DNA from: Thermococci archaeon | GTDB taxonomy: Archaea; Methanobacteriota_B; Thermococci; Thermococcales; Thermococcaceae | Assembly: GCA_003660485.1 (NCBI GenBank) | Contig: QMUI01000069.1 | Location: 1 to 5,876, forward strand | Length of the DNA: 5,876 nucleotides | Direction of reading: 5' to 3' | Part shown: positions 1-5,529 of the stretch, in pieces | Numbering within the stretch: position 1 is the first letter of the stretch | How the letters are laid out: each line of letters starts with the position of its first letter | Translations under genes and position numbers: made by a program | The notes under the pieces: model-generated | Told to the model about the DNA's origin: nothing | Database searches by the model: none | The model's input: only the letters and a program-made list of their open reading frames with translations

Positions 1-249
1 ATACCCTCCCTTAATGCCCTCTTAATAAAGGGACTCTCTTTCATGGCCTCAACTCCTCTGGAGCAACTGCAACTCCAACGATTTCATAGTACTCATCCAA
101 CCTGTCAAGGAACCTCTTCTCAGTTTCCTTCACTATTATCAAGTAAGGTCACTTGTTTCTCTAGGGAGCCAAAGAGTATAACTAGCCTAACGGATTCATC
201 CTCCTGAACTTTCCTTAGTATCCTATCTAAGCTCTTTCTCCCTGTTCAT
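1..249 (-). pseudogene. Decayed minimal nucleotidyltransferase (MNT-like), continues past left edge
   Basis: Three reading frames on the minus strand must be joined to recover a protein resembling the small archaeal MNT nucleotidyltransferases. ATG at 249-247 gives MNREKEL and hits a stop at 225-223; dropping one extra A near 228 gives LDRILRKVQEDESVR, then LVILFGSLE, the beta strand with the family Gly-Ser. A second break around 135-155 removes the stretch that should carry the metal-binding Asp-x-Asp. The sequence resumes as IVKETEKRFLDRLDEYY, and a third shift near 43-50 leads into MKESPFIKRALREG, the usual C-terminal helix, which runs off the window. With the catalytic Asp pair lost and several shifts, no active enzyme is expected. 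The start overlaps the preceding gene's stop (ATGA, 249-246), so it was probably translationally coupled. MNT proteins often pair with HEPN proteins as toxin-antitoxin systems; no HEPN partner is visible here. Confidence 0.75.
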
Positions 250-971
250 CCCTTCAAGAACGCCTCCACGAGGTTTCTTGTTTCATTCAACGCTTCCAAG
301 GGAATCCCCTTGGGTAAACCACCTACTTCACCCTTCACATCCTTGAGGACTCCCTGCCCTGCCCCCAGGAACATCCCCTCACTCACTATCCCGAAGAAGC
401 TCCTCGGGGGCAATAACGCAACGGCAACCCTGTTCCCTTCCTTCACGGTGAGATCGTTGGTGACGACGGTTACAGCCCTCTCCCCGATGTTCACGTTGGT
501 GACGAGTAGCTTATCTGCATTAGGATGCTTTCCCACGCTCATCACCTCGCCAACAACTATATCGACGGCAATTACTGGATCGTTGATTTTTCCAAGCTTT
601 AACCTCCTGTCCAGTCCCAGGATCGTGTTGAGGAAGAACCTTATCTTCGCAACCTGCTCCTCAACTTTTTCCCTCTCGTCCTTGCTGGCCTGGCTTACGA
701 ACTTGTGGTGCCAGTCTTCTCCGCCCAGAGCTTCAATTATTCCCTGGGCCTTCTCCTTGAGGGCCTTCATCTGGGGGGTGTCAACCAACTCCTGGGGGTC
801 GAGGTAGCTGTACCTCATGGCCTGTATCTCGGGGATCATTTCCTTAGCGAGCTTAACGGCCTTCTTCTTGTCCCACTGTCCCCTGAACTTTGCGCCCTCT
901 ATAGTTCTCAAGAACAGCTCAACGGCCTTCTCAGCGACCAGCAACCTGTAATCCTTACTGGTGTCCCACAT
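246..971 (-). CDS. tRNA-binding (EMAPII/CsaA-type OB-fold) domain protein
   Basis: Encodes 241 aa. Residues 1-130 are mainly helical and charged, with no motif I can name. Residues about 133-205 form a tRNA-binding OB fold of the EMAPII/Arc1p/CsaA/MetRS-beta type, shown by [19 protein letters not shown] (139-157), a second strand VTVVTND (167-173), and the family-typical GIVSEGM (194-200) before FLGAG. Such domains bind tRNA or RNA without strong sequence specificity and often assist aminoacyl-tRNA synthetases; no synthetase catalytic motif is present, so I infer an accessory or stand-alone tRNA-binding protein in the cytoplasm. ATG at 971-969 is preceded by GGGGGAG (982-976) four bases upstream, supporting this start. 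A TATA-like core lies about 40-50 bp upstream. Its stop overlaps the start of the MNT pseudogene downstream by four bases. The exact partner or substrate cannot be read from the sequence. Confidence 0.9.
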   Translation of the reverse strand: MWDTSKDYRLLVAEKAVELFLRTIEGAKFRGQWDKKKAVKLAKEMIPEIQAMRYSYLDPQELVDTPQMKALKEKAQGIIEALGGEDWHHKFVSQASKDEREKVEEQVAKIRFFLNTILGLDRRLKLGKINDPVIAVDIVVGEVMSVGKHPNADKLLVTNVNIGERAVTVVTNDLTVKEGNRVAVALLPPRSFFGIVSEGMFLGAGQGVLKDVKGEVGGLPKGIPLEALNETRNLVEAFLKG

Positions 972-1001
972 GATGCTCCCCCTTCCTACTTCCCTGGCGA
1001 A

Positions 1002-1023
1002 CTTAAAAACCTATATAAAAACG
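1002..1023. promoter_or_regulatory. Shared divergent TATA region
   Basis: The 82-bp gap between the tRNA-binding gene (minus) and the polyferredoxin gene (plus) has one AT-rich block. On the plus strand CCTATATAAAA (1010-1020) follows a purine/A-rich BRE-like stretch (AAAAACC), placing transcription start near 1037-1043, about 10-17 bp before ATG 1054. On the minus strand the same block reads TTTTTATATAGG (1021-1010), which would start transcription near 985-990, about 15-20 bp before ATG 971. The symmetry of TATATA makes two-way TBP binding plausible. Both start sites are inferred from the usual archaeal TATA-to-start distance of about 25 bp. Confidence 0.6.
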
Positions 1024-1053
1024 TGAAGCTGACTACATATTTAGGTGTCTTCA

Positions 1054-1581
1054 ATGGGAGCGGAAAAAGGTGAAAGAATTTGGATATTGGTAACACCCGA
1101 TAAATGTAGTGGTTGCAGACTCTGTGAGATAGCCTGTTCAATAGAGCATGAAGGTATAATATGGCCAGAAGCCTCACGAATAAGGATATATGAGATCTTA
1201 CCGGGAGTAACCATTCCACACACATGCGTTCAATGCCCTGATTATCCCTGCGTCGACGCATGTAACTTCGGTGCTCTAAAAGTGGATGAGAAAACAGGGG
1301 CAGTTATCGTTGAAGAAGATAAGTGCACGGAGTGTGGCGCTTGTGTCCTTGCTTGTCCTGGGAACGTCCCAAGGATCCCGAAAGGAAAGGGGAGTGTTGT
1401 AATTTGCGACCTGTGTGGTGGGGAACCCAAGTGTGTTGAAGTCTGCCACGAGGCTGGGCACGACGCCCTAACACTTGTCAGAGGGGAATACAGGTCAATA
1501 TACAGGACCTTTGCTAAAGATCCCATAGAAAAAGGCCTCGAATTGGCAAGAAAGATGTATGGAAAAGAGCTCCTAGGGTGA
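1054..1581 (+). CDS. worS: Polyferredoxin electron-transfer subunit of WOR5-type tungsten oxidoreductase
   Basis: Encodes 175 aa (about 19 kDa), soluble, with 16 cysteines in four groups: C18-x2-C21-x2-C24-x3-C28, C58-x2-C61-x4-C66-x3-C70, C91-x2-C94-x2-C97-x3-C101, and C118-x2-C121-x5-C127-x3-C131. This is enough for four [4Fe-4S] clusters in the DmsB/HycB-like ferredoxin fold. The gene lies directly before a tungsten oxidoreductase and five bases separate its stop from the likely ATG of that gene, so it should form the small subunit that carries electrons from the tungsten site towards ferredoxin. From memory, P. furiosus PF1479 has the same size and position, and a crystal structure showed it bound to WOR5 with four clusters. 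I prefer ATG 1054 because AGGTG (1043-1047) sits at Shine-Dalgarno distance; GTG 1045 would add three residues but has no such site. After C131 the last 44 residues are a charged helical tail. Confidence 0.9.
   Translation: MGAEKGERIWILVTPDKCSGCRLCEIACSIEHEGIIWPEASRIRIYEILPGVTIPHTCVQCPDYPCVDACNFGALKVDEKTGAVIVEEDKCTECGACVLACPGNVPRIPKGKGSVVICDLCGGEPKCVEVCHEAGHDALTLVRGEYRSIYRTFAKDPIEKGLELARKMYGKELLG
1576..1581 (+). promoter_or_regulatory. Shine-Dalgarno site deciding the wor5 start
   Basis: GGGTGA at 1576-1581 overlaps the worS stop codon and ends five bases before ATG 1587. It fits the archaeal 16S anti-SD sequence. It argues for ATG 1587, the usual MYGYAGK start of AOR-family proteins, over the overlapping GTG at 1578. 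Confidence 0.6.
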
Positions 1582-1586
1582 GAACC

Positions 1587-3458
1587 ATGTACGGATATGC
1601 GGGAAAACTTCTCGATATAGACCTTAGCACAGGAAAAGTAAGAACAGTTGAGCTAAATGATGATATGGTAAAGTTCTATGGAGGTAGGGGGCTAGGGACG
1701 TATTTGCTATGGAAGGAACTTGGCAGAGAATGGGAAAAAGTTGATCCTCTGGGAAAAGAGAACCTGCTTCTCATACTTACTGGCCCTTTAACCGGGTATT
1801 ATCCTGGAATAAAAATCGCGGTGGTTTCAAAATCACCCGAGAGTAACGGCGTTGTTGGTAGCGTTCTAAGTAGTGAGGTTGGAGTAGAACTTAAAGCTAG
1901 CGGATACGATGGAATAATAATTCGTGGCAAAGCCGAGGAACCAGTTTATTTACTCATAAACGACGACAATGTAGAAATTAGGGATGCATCAAGATATTGG
2001 GGAATGGGTGGAATCGAGCTATACAAGACGCTGGTAAAAGAAATCCACGAGGAGTTAAAGGAGAGATCTAAGCTTCGTGGTATACCAAAGGAACCAGCTG
2101 TTATGTATATTGGAAAGGGAGGAGAGAACAAAGTTAGATTCGCTTCCATAATGAGTAAATGGGTACACGCTGCTGGATACGGAGGATTTGGGGCGGTCAT
2201 GGGAAGCAAAAATCTAAAGGCAATAGTCGTAAAGGGAAACGGGCCACTACCAAAAGTATACGACAGTGAGAAATTAAAATCCATGCTTAGAGAGATACAG
2301 AGGGAGCTCTTAACCCTAACGACTTTTAGGCAGTGGGGAACTGGAGCGGGAGGTTACAGTGTTGGTAGGGACAGGTCGAGTCAGCCAATAAGGAACTGGC
2401 AGGAGGAGTATCATGACGATGAGAGGATAAGTGTTGTGAATTTTGAACTCAAAGCATGGATAAAGAAGTATTGGGCAGATTACGGTTGCCCAGTGAACTG
2501 CATGAAGATATCATACCTCAGGTACGGGGAGTACAAAGGAGCGATAACGGATGCTCCCGATTATGAATTGATGGCTTACCTGGGGACTAACCTTGGAATT
2601 TTTGAGCCGGAAAAGATAATTTACCTATCATACTTGGTGGATGATCTTGGCCTGGATGGTATAAACGCCGGAAATGTCTTAGGATTCGTCGCAGAACTTT
2701 ACCAACGCGGAATCTTAACTGACGAAGATTTGGGAGTTAAGGTGAATTGGGGAGACGAAAAGGCCTTTGCAGAACTACTAAAACTGATAGCTGAAAGAAA
2801 GGGTATTGGAGATGTCTTGGCTGAAGGTACCTACCGCGCAGCCCTTAAGATTTCTAAGGAGAAGGGAATCGACGTGACGAGGTATGCAATTCAAGTCAAG
2901 GGGATTGGAGTAGGGGCTCACGGAATTAGGAGCAACCTAGATTACACGAAGGACATAAGCTACGCTGTATCGGTTCAGGGTGGGGATCACACATCAACGG
3001 CAAGTTTACCACCGAAAAGCTACGAAGGAGAACTCATAAATGCCTTCTATGATTCAGCGGTAATTTGCATGTTCACGACAAAACCAGGATTTGAGAAGAT
3101 TCTTGAGTTTGGAAATGCAGTTACAGGATTTGACGTTACTCCAGAGAAGTGGATTAATGAGATGGGATTAAGGATAATCCATCTCCAAAGAATACTCTTG
3201 CTATTGGGAGGGCCTGATGTATATTGGGATCCAAGGAAAGATGATGAGAACCCACCAAGGTTCTATGAGCCCCTGCCCACTGGGCCCATGAAAGGTAGGG
3301 CGCCAAACAGAGAAGACGTTAAGAGAAAAGTCCTCGAGTACTATAGGCAAATCGGCTATGATGAATACGGGATTCCTAGGGAAGATATTTTGGAAAGCCT
3401 AGGACTAGGGGAGGCGAAACGGGAGATTAAAAGGATAAGGAAGAGACTTGGAGTATAA
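1587..3458 (+). CDS. wor5: Tungsten-containing aldehyde/sulfonate:ferredoxin oxidoreductase, WOR5-like
   Basis: Encodes 623 aa of the aldehyde ferredoxin oxidoreductase (AOR) family, cytoplasmic, with bis-tungstopterin and one Fe-S cluster. Visible family marks: MYGYAGKLLDIDLSTGKV at the N-terminus, GGRGLGTYLLW (32-42), TGPLTGYYPG (65-74), GYGGFGAVMGSKNLKAIVV (197-215), DYELMAYLGTNLGI (325-338; E327 fits the catalytic Glu), DDLGLD (352-357, first DxxGL pterin motif) and GAHGIR (443-448; H445 fits the active-site His). The cluster motif is unusual: D298-x2-C301-x3-C305 with C494, so Asp stands where most relatives have the first Cys. The second pterin motif is DSAVIC (489-494) rather than DxxGLC. 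The pairing with a four-cluster polyferredoxin points to WOR5 rather than AOR, FOR, GAPOR or WOR4. From memory, P. furiosus WOR5 (PF1480) oxidises broad-range aldehydes, rises at lower growth temperature and was later described as an aliphatic sulfonate:ferredoxin oxidoreductase. Substrate here is inferred. Confidence 0.9.
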   Translation: MYGYAGKLLDIDLSTGKVRTVELNDDMVKFYGGRGLGTYLLWKELGREWEKVDPLGKENLLLILTGPLTGYYPGIKIAVVSKSPESNGVVGSVLSSEVGVELKASGYDGIIIRGKAEEPVYLLINDDNVEIRDASRYWGMGGIELYKTLVKEIHEELKERSKLRGIPKEPAVMYIGKGGENKVRFASIMSKWVHAAGYGGFGAVMGSKNLKAIVVKGNGPLPKVYDSEKLKSMLREIQRELLTLTTFRQWGTGAGGYSVGRDRSSQPIRNWQEEYHDDERISVVNFELKAWIKKYWADYGCPVNCMKISYLRYGEYKGAITDAPDYELMAYLGTNLGIFEPEKIIYLSYLVDDLGLDGINAGNVLGFVAELYQRGILTDEDLGVKVNWGDEKAFAELLKLIAERKGIGDVLAEGTYRAALKISKEKGIDVTRYAIQVKGIGVGAHGIRSNLDYTKDISYAVSVQGGDHTSTASLPPKSYEGELINAFYDSAVICMFTTKPGFEKILEFGNAVTGFDVTPEKWINEMGLRIIHLQRILLLLGGPDVYWDPRKDDENPPRFYEPLPTGPMKGRAPNREDVKRKVLEYYRQIGYDEYGIPREDILESLGLGEAKREIKRIRKRLGV

Positions 3459-3459
3459 G

Positions 3460-3546
3460 ACTACCGTGGAAGCTCAGGTTTCTAAACCACAACAAGCTGA
3501 CCTCCTTTTTGTCCTGAAGGGTGAGGGTTCCTCTTGGGCGTCATGA
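3460..3546 (+). pseudogene. Possible C-terminal tail of TnpB
   Basis: An open frame begins two bases after the wor5 stop and reads TTVEAQVSKPQQADLLFVLK followed by GEGSSWAS and a TGA at 3544-3546. TnpB proteins commonly end in a poorly conserved Val/Glu/Pro-rich tail after the zinc finger and last catalytic Asp, and the omega RNA starts around there. The position, just upstream of a structured region and an IS605-like right end, is what suggests this. No zinc finger or catalytic residues are present, so on its own the call is weak; it could be chance open frame. Confidence 0.35.
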
Positions 3547-3563
3547 CCTTTAGGGCTTTTATT

Positions 3564-3858
3564 GGTTTGCGGGCCCATCACCATGAGGTTCAGCCCGCGG
3601 GCCCGACCTAAAGTTACCCCTACCGCAAAACGGTTCGGGGTTATCGCTTGAGGCCACTCCAGAAGTTTAAACTGCCGAGATCTTGAGAGGACGCCTACCA
3701 GCATCCCAACGGGAGGGACACGAGTGAAACTCCCTCATATCATCGGCTTTGGTGGCCTCTTTGAGGCCCTATTACGTTATTGTTTAAAAAGGGTTTTCGG
3801 TCTAAAAGAGCTGAACCCTCAATCCCTGCATCCCCGCCCTAAAGGGCGAGGCTTTCAA
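3564..3858 (+). ncRNA. Candidate omega-RNA-like structured transcript at the IS right end
   Basis: Several plus-strand stems line up in this interval: GGT plus CGGGCCC (3564-3576) with GGGCCCGACC (3599-3608), with an alternative GCGGGC (3569-3574) with GCCCGC (3593-3598); GAGGGA (3713-3718) with TCCCTC (3731-3736); GGCCTC (3754-3759) with GAGGCC (3763-3768) around a TTT loop; GGGTT (3791-3795) with AACCC (3814-3818); and the terminal CCCCGCCC/GGGCGAGG hairpin (3832-3851). In IS605 elements the RNA that guides the TnpB nuclease covers the end of tnpB and the right end, with the guide lying just past the element. If that holds here, the guide would begin near 3859 and run into the antitoxin start. 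No promoter was identified. Expression and processing are inferred. Confidence 0.35.
3832..3851 (+). repeat. Terminal hairpin of IS200/IS605-like right end
   Basis: CCCCGCCC (3832-3839) pairs with GGGCGAGG (3844-3851) around a TAAA loop: seven of eight pairs, with one C-A mismatch. It is followed at once by CTTTCAA. Subterminal hairpins of this kind are what TnpA (Y1 transposase) recognises in IS200/IS605 elements, with cleavage a few bases 3' of the hairpin at the right end. There is no T-run after it, so a transcription terminator is less likely. Confidence 0.65.
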
Positions 3859-3865
3859 AAGAAAA

Positions 3866-4085
3866 ATGTACCTCTCAAAGGATGAAACAGAAAAGCTTGT
3901 TAGGTTACTTTATGCATAGGAGGGGGATAGTTTCTATAGGAAGGGCGGTTGAGATCGCTGGGGTCTCATATCAGGAATTCTTGGGGGAGTTATTGAAGAG
4001 AGGAATTAATCCCTATGAGTATGATGAGAATGAATTAGCGGAGGAGCTTTTAGAATGGGGCTTGTTTTGGATTCATCCGCTATAA
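3866..4085 (+). pseudogene. UPF0175-like antitoxin gene broken by a +1 frameshift
   Basis: ATG 3866 reads MYLSKDETEKLVRLLYA and meets TAG at 3917-3919. Removing one base (T3917) joins it to RRGIVSIGRAVEIAGVSYQ, then EFLGELLKRGINPYEYDENE and LAEELLEWGLFWIHPL, stop 4083-4085. The core IVSIGRAVEIAGVSYQEFL followed by LLKRGI matches the small UPF0175 helix-turn-helix proteins that act as VapB-type antitoxins to PIN-like toxins. The rest of the frame stays open from ATG 3882, so a 67-aa product with an altered N-terminus (MKQKSLLGYFMH) is possible, but that start has no usable Shine-Dalgarno site and its first 12 residues look like out-of-frame translation of the true N-terminus. The IS-like right end stops only about eight bases before ATG 3866, which would have cut the gene from its original promoter. 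The 3' end overlaps the toxin start by 31 bp, typical for such pairs. Confidence 0.7.
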
Positions 4086-4230
4086 TCGGACTTAGCCTTG
4101 GAGGAGTATTTGAAAAGTTTGTGAGGTATTTGAAGTATACATTCCTCGCGCTGTTTTCCATGAGATCGCTGAAGTTGGATATTGTAGAGTGGGAAGCCAT
4201 GAGCTTAGAAAGCTCGTAGAAATCAGATAA
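4055..4230 (+). pseudogene. Truncated, frameshifted PIN-like (DUF3368-type) toxin remnant
   Basis: ATG 4055, inside the antitoxin frame, reads MGLVLDSSAIIGLSLGGVFE, with the first PIN-domain Asp at residue 6. After KFVRY the correct protein moves to another frame: FEVYIPRAVFHEIAEVGY (from 4129), CRVGSHELRKLVEIR, stop 4228-4230. A single-base deletion near 4127-4129 explains the change; without correction the frame ends at 4217-4219 after 54 residues of mixed sequence. Full PIN/DUF3368 toxins are roughly 150 residues and carry further acidic residues in the C-terminal half; here only about 58 corrected residues remain before the sequence meets the 3' end of the fumarase beta gene. These toxins are RNases in known relatives; this copy cannot be active. 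It was partnered with the overlapping UPF0175-like antitoxin. Confidence 0.7.
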
Positions 4231-4717
4231 AGAGTGATTTCCCTTTCGTGTCTATCCCGACTATGAGAGGCATCTCTTCAACTTCAAGTTCCCATACGGC
4301 ATCTGCCATCCCTAGATCTTCCCAGTAAACCCTCCTTATCCTTTTAACGAATTCCGAAGCCAGGCTTCCCGCTCCTCCTGGGAAGGCGAAGTAAACTCCT
4401 CTCCCCTTGAAGGGCTCTGGATTCATTCCTCCCTTCCCTATCACGGCCCTTATGCCTTTTGAGAATATGAAGTTAAGGTAAGGGTTCATCCTAGCGCTCG
4501 TCGTTGGTCCGGCGGATACTACCTTCATCCCCTTAACGAGGGGCCCGCAATGGTATATCACAGCCCCCTCTGGGTTAAAGGGAAATCCCTGGGTTAGGAA
4601 CCTTTTGTGGGCCAGATCCCTGGCCGTATACACAACTCCAGAGAGGAGAACCCTGTCTCCGGCCTTTAATTTAAGCACATCCTCCAAAGAGAGGGGAGTT
4701 TCAAGCTTCACTGCCAT
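4223..4717 (-). CDS. fumB: Class I fumarate hydratase, beta subunit
   Basis: Encodes 164 aa, the usual size of the archaeal stand-alone beta subunit of iron-sulfur class I fumarase. It is the swivelling domain that completes the active site with the alpha subunit; together they interconvert fumarate and (S)-malate in the cytoplasm. Motifs: VVYTARDLAHKR (28-39), IYHCGPLV (54-61), GPTTSARMNPY (70-80), VIGKGGM (92-98) and FAFPGGAGSLA (110-120). ATG 4717-4715 follows a near-perfect Shine-Dalgarno, GGAGGTGA (4729-4722), four bases upstream, and overlaps the end of the alpha gene by 10 bp, so the two are co-translated. Related two-subunit tartrate dehydratases share this layout, so substrate is inferred from how common fumarase is in this lineage. 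The 3' end overlaps the toxin remnant on the other strand by 8 bp. Confidence 0.92.
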   Translation of the reverse strand: MAVKLETPLSLEDVLKLKAGDRVLLSGVVYTARDLAHKRFLTQGFPFNPEGAVIYHCGPLVKGMKVVSAGPTTSARMNPYLNFIFSKGIRAVIGKGGMNPEPFKGRGVYFAFPGGAGSLASEFVKRIRRVYWEDLGMADAVWELEVEEMPLIVGIDTKGKSLFI

Positions 4718-5529
4718 ATTCTCACCTCCTCGTCAAACTCGATAAAGGCCCTCCTGTGGGCCCAGCACTGGATGGTAAGGGCCACTATGTAGCTCGCTGG
4801 ATGCCTGCTTTCAACCTCAACTTTAACATCCAGCGCGGTAATTTTCCCTCCCATTCCCATGGGGCCTATCCCTAGGGAGTTGATCTCTTTTAGTAGTTCC
4901 TCCTCAAACCTTGCGATCTCTTTGTTGGGATGCCTTTCGCCAATTTTTCTGAATAAGGACTTCTTGGCCAGCCTCATAGCTTTTTCGGCTGGGCTCGCTA
5001 TTCCAATCCCTACTATTATCGGCGGGCAGGGCTTCCCTCCGCAGGCCTTCACGTGCTCAATCACTTTCCTTTTCACACCCTCGAGGCCTTCCCCTGGGGT
5101 CAGGGTGAATAGGGCAGAACAGTTCTCGCTTCCTCCTCCTTTCATTAAGATGCTGATTCTCGTTTTATTTCCAGGCTCGAAGTGTATCTCCGGAATGTTC
5201 CCTAGAACCTTTCCAGTTAAAACTGAGAGGGCGTTGGGCCTCAGTGGGACTTCTTGGGTTGCTCTACTTATGGCGTTGATTATTGCTTTCTGGATTTTGT
5301 GGATGTTATCGTTAGGCCCAACTTCAACGAAGAATATCGGCGTCCCCGTGTCCTGGCATACCGGTACTCCCTTCTTTTTGGCCACATCTACTGCCTTTAG
5401 AATGAGCTCGAGATTGTACTTTGCTATCTCGCACTCTTCCTTTTTATAAGCTTCTTCAAGGGCTTCAACTACATCCTGGGGGATATTTGTTACCGCTAAT
5501 TTTATCGCCTCAAGTATCTCCTGCTCCAT
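4708..5529 (-). CDS. fumA: Class I fumarate hydratase, alpha subunit
   Basis: Encodes 273 aa from ATG 5529, the [4Fe-4S]-binding catalytic subunit. Family motifs: VPVCQDTGTPIFFVEVG (55-71), RPNALSVLTG (97-106), KGGGSENCSALFTLTPGEG (130-148), GGKPCPPIIVGIGIAS (164-179), MGMGGKITALDV (224-235) and ALTIQCWAHRRA (250-261). Cys58, Cys168 and Cys255 sit where class I enzymes have the three cluster ligands, leaving one iron free to bind substrate; Cys137 and Cys163 are extra. ATG 5529 is preferred because GGTGG (5539-5535) lies five bases upstream; TTG 5541 or GTG 5538 would add three or four residues but lose that site. It is first in a two-gene operon with the beta subunit. Upstream on the minus strand I see only a weak TATA-like stretch around 5573-5590. 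A tartrate or related hydratase is the main alternative. Confidence 0.93.
   Translation of the reverse strand: MEQEILEAIKLAVTNIPQDVVEALEEAYKKEECEIAKYNLELILKAVDVAKKKGVPVCQDTGTPIFFVEVGPNDNIHKIQKAIINAISRATQEVPLRPNALSVLTGKVLGNIPEIHFEPGNKTRISILMKGGGSENCSALFTLTPGEGLEGVKRKVIEHVKACGGKPCPPIIVGIGIASPAEKAMRLAKKSLFRKIGERHPNKEIARFEEELLKEINSLGIGPMGMGGKITALDVKVEVESRHPASYIVALTIQCWAHRRAFIEFDEEVRIWQ
4722..4729 (-). promoter_or_regulatory. Strong Shine-Dalgarno site for fumB inside fumA
   Basis: The minus strand reads GGAGGTGA (4729-4722), fully complementary to the archaeal 16S 3' end, four bases before the beta-subunit ATG (4717-4715). It lies within the last codons of the alpha gene, which supports independent or coupled initiation at equal stoichiometry. 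Confidence 0.75.

Larger units (their letters stand above)
3460..3858 (+). mobile_element. Probable solo right end of an IS200/IS605-type element (remnant or non-autonomous)
   Basis: No intact gene lies in this stretch. Its 3' limit looks like an IS200/IS605 right end: an imperfect GC-rich hairpin (3832-3851) followed by TTTCAA (3853-3858), reminiscent of the TCAA-type cleavage sites of this family. Upstream are several strong stems on the plus strand and, at the very start, a 28-codon open tail that could be the C-terminus of TnpB. I see no TnpA, no TnpB catalytic region and no clear left-end hairpin, so this would be a truncated or non-autonomous copy. The base composition, with blocks such as CGGGCCC, differs from the flanking genes. 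The 5' limit falls at or next to the wor5 stop. The assignment rests on recognition of the right-end architecture, not on a database match. Confidence 0.55.

Noticed and set aside
310..807. Plus-strand open frame opposite the tRNA-binding gene
   Set aside because: Ser/Thr/Pro-rich composition is typical of antisense translation of a real gene; no start signal and no family motif.
986..1261. Minus-strand open frame across the promoter and the start of worS
   Set aside because: Antisense to a well-supported ferredoxin gene, crosses the divergent promoter, no recognisable domain.
3506..3510. TTTTT run after wor5 as a terminator
   Set aside because: Only five T, inside the possible TnpB tail; too weak to call.
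3474..3704. Minus-strand 76-codon open frame
   Set aside because: Lies over the putative IS right end with its GC-rich stems; low-complexity fit to a protein, no Shine-Dalgarno. Probably a by-product of the structured RNA region, though repeats of it may be annotated as hypothetical proteins.
3832..3858. Right-end hairpin read as an intrinsic terminator
   Set aside because: Followed by CTTTCAAAAG without a T-run; the IS200/IS605 end explanation fits better.
3459..3865. SRP RNA, RNase P RNA, tRNA or CRISPR in the structured region
   Set aside because: None of the sequence hallmarks I know for those RNAs is present, and there are no regularly spaced direct repeats.
4859..5449. Long plus-strand open frame (196 codons) inside fumA
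   Set aside because: Exactly antisense to a highly conserved fumarase alpha subunit; its Phe/Leu/Ser-rich hydrophobic translation is a shadow.
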